NCBI GenBank assembly: GCA_934643825.1
Contig: CAKUCW010000001.1
Location: 82,579 to 146,578 of the forward strand
Source of the DNA: an uncultured Clostridia bacterium
GTDB taxonomy: Bacteria; Bacillota; Clostridia; Christensenellales; Aristaeellaceae
Direction of reading: 5' to 3'
Length of the DNA stretch: 64,000 nucleotides
Part shown: one piece after another, positions 60,665 to 64,000 of the stretch
Layout of the letters: every line of letters begins with the position of its first letter
Numbering within the stretch: position 1 is the first letter of the stretch
The notes under the pieces: model-generated
Told to the model about the DNA's origin: nothing
Database searches by the model: none
What the model saw: only the letters and a program-made list of their open reading frames with translations
Translations under genes and position numbers: made by a program

Positions 60665-60738
60665 TCGCCCGCGTGAGCAAGACTTTGATGCGTGGCGGAC
60701 TTCGGCAGAGGTGAAGGCGGGATCAGCCCGCTTTTTCA
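60665..60738 (+). repeat. Family C repeat copy
   Basis: TCGCCCGCGTGAGCAAGACT, a diverged middle with GGCGGACTTCGGCAGAGGTG, and the hairpin GCGGGATCAGCCCGC, then a T-run. Confidence 0.6.
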
Positions 60739-60863
60739 TGCGGTACATAAAAAATAAAAGCTATATGATTTGCGGATGCGCAAGGCGAAGCGGAGGCTTG
60801 CGTTCGAAAAAAGCGGAAGATTTGCTGAACGTGCGTGGTTTTTGAATTTGTTCGGATAGTATT

Positions 60864-60953
60864 TATAATCCATCATTGGTAACATATTTGTGTATAATTC
60901 ATCATTGGTAACATTTATTGCTGTTGAAAGTGCAGTAAAATCGTGCTATAATG
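60864..60953 (+). promoter_or_regulatory. Tandem 30-bp repeat and promoter upstream of the zinc-ribbon gene
   Basis: TATAATCCATCATTGGTAAC and TATAATTCATCATTGGTAAC recur with a period of 30 bases (60864 and 60894). A promoter follows: TTGAAA (60925-60930), 17-base spacer, TATAAT (60948-60953). The repeats are probable activator or repressor sites. Confidence 0.65.
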
Positions 60954-61001
60954 CTCGTGCCGTCAGGTGAACGGACAAAAGAAAACTAGGGGATGAAAAG
61001 T

Positions 61002-61442
61002 ATGTTTGACAACATTGGCGGGAAAATCAAAACGCTGGCAGGCGTGACGTGTGCATTGGGCATGATTGCATCCGTGTGTGGAGCGATAGCGCTTTGGACA
61101 CAGAATAGCCGTTACACGCCGACAATCTTTTTAGGCGTGCTTGTGCTGGGATTGGGGTGCCTTGGCTCGTGGATCGGTTCGTTTTTTACATATGGATTTG
61201 GTCAGCTGATTGAAAATACGGACAATATTCACACAGATAATATGGAAATTCAGCGGCTGTTGAAAAAACAAAATGAAGATAGTACCGATTCGACGTCTGC
61301 GGTGCATCGTGCAAGCACAAATACGTCTAAACGCTGGGACAATGAATCAACTCCTACTAATGAGGAATGGATATGCCCAAACTGCGGACTGAGAAATTCA
61401 AGGTATGTTGATAGATGTATCAACTGCGATACGAAACGCTGA
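61002..61442 (+). CDS. Membrane protein with C-terminal zinc ribbon
   Basis: 146 residues starting MFDNIGGKIKTLAGV, the common opening of this Firmicutes family. Two membrane segments follow (LGMIASVCGAIALWT, IFLGVLVLGLGCLGSWIGSF), then a polar linker and a double zinc ribbon WICPNCGLRNSRYVDRCINC. An ATG at 60993 is in frame but too close to the AGGGG ribosome site. Own promoter and terminator. Function unknown. Confidence 0.75.
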   Translation: MFDNIGGKIKTLAGVTCALGMIASVCGAIALWTQNSRYTPTIFLGVLVLGLGCLGSWIGSFFTYGFGQLIENTDNIHTDNMEIQRLLKKQNEDSTDSTSAVHRASTNTSKRWDNESTPTNEEWICPNCGLRNSRYVDRCINCDTKR

Positions 61443-61473
61443 TGTGAACATAGGACATCGTAAAGACAAATAA

Positions 61474-61508
61474 CCCTCTTTCCAATTTCGGAAAGAGGGC
61501 TTTCTTTA
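61474..61508 (+). terminator. Terminator after the zinc-ribbon membrane protein
   Basis: CCCTCTTTCC and GGAAAGAGGG around AATTTC, then CTTTCTTT. Confidence 0.85.
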
Positions 61509-61539
61509 TGCTGTTGAATATTGCGCAAGGACATCCGTG

Positions 61540-61605
61540 TGCGCAGAGCTTCTGCATTTTTGCGAACTGTGTCGGAAGTGGGGGGGCGGGCTCAGCCCGC
61601 TTGAA
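61540..61605 (+). repeat. Family C repeat copy
   Basis: Diverged middle TTTTTGCGAACTGTGTCGGA, AGTGG and the hairpin GCGGGCTCAGCCCGC just after the stop end of the LacI fragment. Confidence 0.5.
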
Positions 61606-61612
61606 GGGAAAT

Positions 61613-62404
61613 TTACTTGCGATGCGACGGATACGCCTCCGAGCCGCGCAGAATCAGCCGTCCTTCGTAGGTGATGCGGCGCACGGCACGCGTGCGCTTG
61701 TGGTTGCCGGAGAGCTTTTCGATCATCATACCCGCGGCTTCCTCCGCCATTTGCTCAATCGGCTGATTGATTTCGGAGATATTCAGGCTGTGAACCAAGT
61801 CGAGTGCATCGACAGAGCCGGGTGCAATGAGCGCGATATCTTGCGGAATGCGCATGCCCTTGTCGTAAATCGCACGAATGGAGCCGATTGCCATCATGTT
61901 GTTGCAGCAGAAAATCGACGTGATTTCCGGGTGATGCTCGAGCAGCTCGAGGGTCAGGTGATACGCGCTGTCCGCCTTGAAATCGCCGTAGGCGATGTAT
62001 TCCTTCCGAGTGGGGATGTTGTGCGCCTTTAGGGAATCCATATAGCCGTTCAGCCGCTCAAGACCGGGCTTGGAGGAGATCGGTCCGGCGATGATCGCGA
62101 TATTCTTATGCCCGGCTTGAATCAGCGCGTCTACGCATTCAAGGCTCACGTTATAATCATCCTGAAAGACGCCGTCCAGACCGACGCCCTTTAAATCGCG
62201 GTCGATCAGCACGATCGGCGTGCCTGTTGCGTTCAGGTCGCGCAAAAAATCGACATTGTATTCTGCATTTTCGGAAATCGGGGAAATGATGATGCCGTCC
62301 ACCTTTCCCTTGAGCATGCTGAGGATGCGGATTTCCTTTTGCGTGGATTCGTTGGAGTTGCAGATTACGGTGTCGATGCCCTGCTCTGCCAACACGGCTT
62401 CCAT
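61613..62404 (-). pseudogene. LacI-family regulator, sensor domain only (DNA-binding end lost)
   Basis: About 263 residues align to the sensor domain of LacI regulators: EAVLAEQGIDTVICNSNEST, KVDGIIISPISENAEYNVDF, AIIAGPISSKPGLERLNGY, FCCNNMMAIGSIRAIYDKG. The usual 55-60-residue helix-turn-helix and hinge are absent. Upstream of about 62404 the DNA is integrase coding sequence in another frame. An in-frame ATG at 62404 (or 62425) could still start a HTH-less protein, but no ribosome site is seen. Best read as the remnant of a regulator cut by an integrative element. It lies 3.4 kb from the mgl operon, which it may once have controlled. Confidence 0.8.
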
Positions 62405-62783
62405 AAGTGGTCGAGTACGGTTCACCGTTCGGCTTTGTCAGGTTCATGATTTCGTTCTGCCAGGCGATGATGTCCTTCGGCTCGATGGCGTTGATCGGGC
62501 GATCCTTGAAATACGGCAGAATCTTCAGGTCGATCATGTTGTTCTTGGATTCCCATGTGCTTTCGCGGATGCGCATCTGTTTGTCGTTTCGGTAGATTTC
62601 AACGAAGTCCGAAAACTTCATGTTCAGGTCGGCAGTGCTTTGCAGCAGAAAGCGGCGTTCCCAGTCCAGCGCGTCGCGCCGGCGGGCAAAACCGCGTTTC
62701 ATTTTCCGTTTCTTTACGCCGCGAAAATCTTCGTAGTAGAAAGAAACGAAGTAGGTTCCGTTGGTGTCCTTGTAAGCGGGCAT
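62405..62783 (-). pseudogene. Tyrosine-recombinase integrase, N-terminal fragment
   Basis: From ATG 62783, overlapping the xis stop by one base. About 125 residues match the arm-binding and core-binding domains of Tn916/phage-type integrases (GVKKRKMKRGFARRRDALDWE in outline, MKFSDFVEIYRNDKQMRIRE, TWESKNNMIDLKILPYFKDR, KPNGEPYSTTY). The match ends at EPYSTTY, and the open frame continues out of frame through the LacI remnant. The catalytic R…HxxR…Y domain is absent, so the recombinase is inactive. Confidence 0.85.
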
Positions 62784-62995
62784 TACATCGCCTCCCCGTT
62801 GTCTGCCGGGGCGTTCATGCCGTAGATCCGTTCATAGTAGTATCTGCGGCTGACCTTCCCGGAGATGGTCGTGTAGTTCTTCGCTTCAAGCTCGGCGTTC
62901 CATTTGTGGATGAGCTTGTAGGCGCTGGTGGTGGAAATGCCGAGGTCTTTGGCGATTTCCGGCGCGGTGACGAGAATAGAGTTGTTGGTTTTCAT
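62783..62995 (-). CDS. Excisionase-like helix-turn-helix protein
   Basis: 70 residues: SILVTAPEIAKDLGISTTSA with YKLIHKWNAELEAKNYTTIS, an excisionase-type winged helix followed by VSRRYYYERIYG. GAGGAAC precedes ATG 62995. Its stop overlaps the integrase start (TAATG). Probably intact but without a working integrase. Confidence 0.8.
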   Translation of the reverse strand: MKTNNSILVTAPEIAKDLGISTTSAYKLIHKWNAELEAKNYTTISGKVSRRYYYERIYGMNAPADNGEAM

Positions 62996-63014
62996 GGTGT
63001 GTTCCTCACTTTCT

Positions 63015-63152
63015 GGATACTATATATTTTTGCTTAGTATCGACGCTTTTATCATACACTAAACAAATATACTTAGCAAGCCCTTTTGAAGAAAAATTTC
63101 TAACTTTTTTTATTTAGTATCCCTTGAGCGGGATTTTTTCGTGTGGTATACT
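63015..63152. promoter_or_regulatory. Divergent xis/repressor control region with repeated half-sites
   Basis: TTAGTATC-type half-sites recur in both directions: GGATACTA (63015), TTAGTATC (63034), ATACACTAAA (63055), TATACTTAG (63069), TTTAGTATCC (63113). The repressor promoter is TTGAGC (63124-63129), 17-base spacer, TATACT (63147-63152). The layout is that of a phage or ICE repressor switch. Confidence 0.7.
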
Positions 63153-63188
63153 GAGCGGGAACGAGATGAATCAGGGAGGAATACCGCT

Positions 63189-63692
63189 ATGGCAGTGGGG
63201 GATAGAATCAAACGGGTGCGGAATTTTCGCGGGATGACGATGAAGGAGCTGGGAATGGCGGTTGGCTTTGATGAAAAGAGCGCAGACGTCCGCATTGCTC
63301 AGTATGAAAACAATTCCCGCAAACCCAAAGAAGAGCTGATGCGGAAAATCGCCGCGGCGCTGGATGTGAGCGTGGCATATCTGGAAGACCCGACGATGAA
63401 CGACGCGGAAGGGATTCTTCACGCGCTCTTTGAGCTGGACGACCAGTACCCATGGATGCACCTTGTCGAAACCGTCGATAACACGGATGCCGACCTGCCG
63501 CATAAGCGCGTGGCGGTCTGCTTTGATTACAACATCCTTGACAGCTTCATGGCTGAGTGGATGCTTCGCAAGCAGCAGCTCCGGCGCAGGGAGATCACCC
63601 GCGAGGAATACCAGGAATGGAAGCTGAACTGGCCTTCCACCGCCGACGACTGCGGGAAGTTCAAACCGAAAAAAGCGTGGAGAAAAGAATAA
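63189..63692 (+). CDS. XRE-family repressor-like protein of the integrative element
   Basis: 167 residues. The helix-turn-helix is at about 5-60 (RIKRVRNFRGMTMKELGMAV, ALDVSVAYLEDP). A C-terminal part without recognised protease motif contains REITREEYQEWKLNWPS. GGGAGGAAT precedes ATG 63189. Divergent from xis, so it likely represses the element's lysogenic/transfer functions. Confidence 0.85.
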   Translation: MAVGDRIKRVRNFRGMTMKELGMAVGFDEKSADVRIAQYENNSRKPKEELMRKIAAALDVSVAYLEDPTMNDAEGILHALFELDDQYPWMHLVETVDNTDADLPHKRVAVCFDYNILDSFMAEWMLRKQQLRRREITREEYQEWKLNWPSTADDCGKFKPKKAWRKE

Positions 63693-63746
63693 AGACATGA
63701 AAAACCCTCCGAAACTTTGCCGTTTCGGAGGGCATTTTCATGTCTT
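63692..63746. terminator. Very long inverted repeat / terminator after the XRE gene
   Basis: AAGACATGAAAA-CCCTCCGAAAC on the left and GTTTCGGAGGG-CA-TTTTCATGTCTT on the right give a stem of about 23 bp with one 2-base bulge and a 6-base loop. It overlaps the stop codon by one base. Confidence 0.85.
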
Positions 63747-64000
63747 CCTCAAATTTTGAAGAATAAGACCGAAAGTATCAAATTCGTATCGTTTGGCTTT
63801 TGATGGGATCAAAAACTGAACAATACTTGACTTTTTTGACCGTTTCGGATTATTCCCACTCGTTGCAGGAACTCATAACTTAACGAATTTTGCTTAGGAA
63901 TTATTTGTTCCTGTTCTTCTGAAAATTTTGATTCTCCATATTATCGTAGCTGTACGATGGATGCTTATCAAAACCTTATCAGCGGTGATAAGCACTGGGA
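63747..64000. other. AT-rich end of window with one dyad
   Basis: Only CTTATCAGCGGTGATAAG (63975-63992), a near-perfect dyad, stands out. A second TTATCA lies just before it. No gene is seen; the element probably continues beyond the edge. Confidence 0.45.

Noticed and set aside
62157..62404. C-terminal part of an intact integrase
   Set aside because: After EPYSTTY the frame reads LacI coding sequence in the wrong frame, rich in R, H and Q, with no catalytic motif.

Overview
The window is about 64 kb of moderately GC-rich DNA. It reads as the chromosome of a Gram-positive, low-GC-type-relative Clostridia bacterium (Firmicutes/Bacillota, probably a gut anaerobe). Reasons: strong AGGAGG ribosome-binding sites with frequent TTG and GTG starts; many near-consensus sigma-A promoters with 17-bp spacers; an XpaC/TelA pair, PadR-linked DUF4097 proteins, long-form HPF, an unduplicated secA followed by prfB, a reverse-type rubrerythrin, YhaM, and Tn916/phage-like int/xis at the right end. 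Genus cannot be fixed from sequence alone. There is no rRNA operon, CRISPR array or replication origin.

Layout. 0-5 kb: ECF sigma factor with the start of its anti-sigma partner, then a membrane-stress operon (XpaC, TelA, LemA-like, TPM protein) and a secreted protein. 5.3-8.4 kb: a secreted FMN/FAD reductase divergent from a LacI regulator, with matching operator-like sites at both promoters. 8.5-13.6 kb: addA without addB, then the Mg2+ transporter mgtE behind a long leader that holds a 31-codon reading frame with a perfect Shine-Dalgarno and an intrinsic terminator. 13.8-25.5 kb: a drug-efflux/resistance block on the minus strand: two MarR-MATE cassettes, a UvrA-like ATPase lacking the UvrB-binding region, and a TetR-controlled MacAB-type pump. 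25.8-38.2 kb: an XRE-TPR regulator, LysR plus split chromate transporter, Lrp/AsnC regulator, a large secreted protein, PadR-DUF4097-DUF4342 operon, NUDIX, HPF and small secreted proteins. 38.5-38.9 kb: five tRNAs (Val, Asp, Phe, Gly, Cys). 39.2-46.1 kb: secreted Cys-repeat protein, secA-prfB, DUF1461-type membrane protein, tsaD. 46.2-55.1 kb: L,D-transpeptidase, HtrA protease, serine hydrolase, MgtC, a third MATE, ROK kinase, YhaM. 55.3-60.4 kb: mglBAC-type sugar ABC operon, Fur-family regulator and rubrerythrin. 61-64 kb: a zinc-ribbon membrane protein and a decayed integrative element (int fragment, xis, XRE) fused to a LacI gene that has lost its DNA-binding end.

Points that stand out: the mgtE leader; a 174-bp MITE-like element with long inverted ends in two copies; an RF2 frameshift site with TAA in place of TGA; very clean MarR and TetR operators; the int/LacI junction; and two families of dispersed palindromic repeats, one of which supplies the last codons of a LysR gene.
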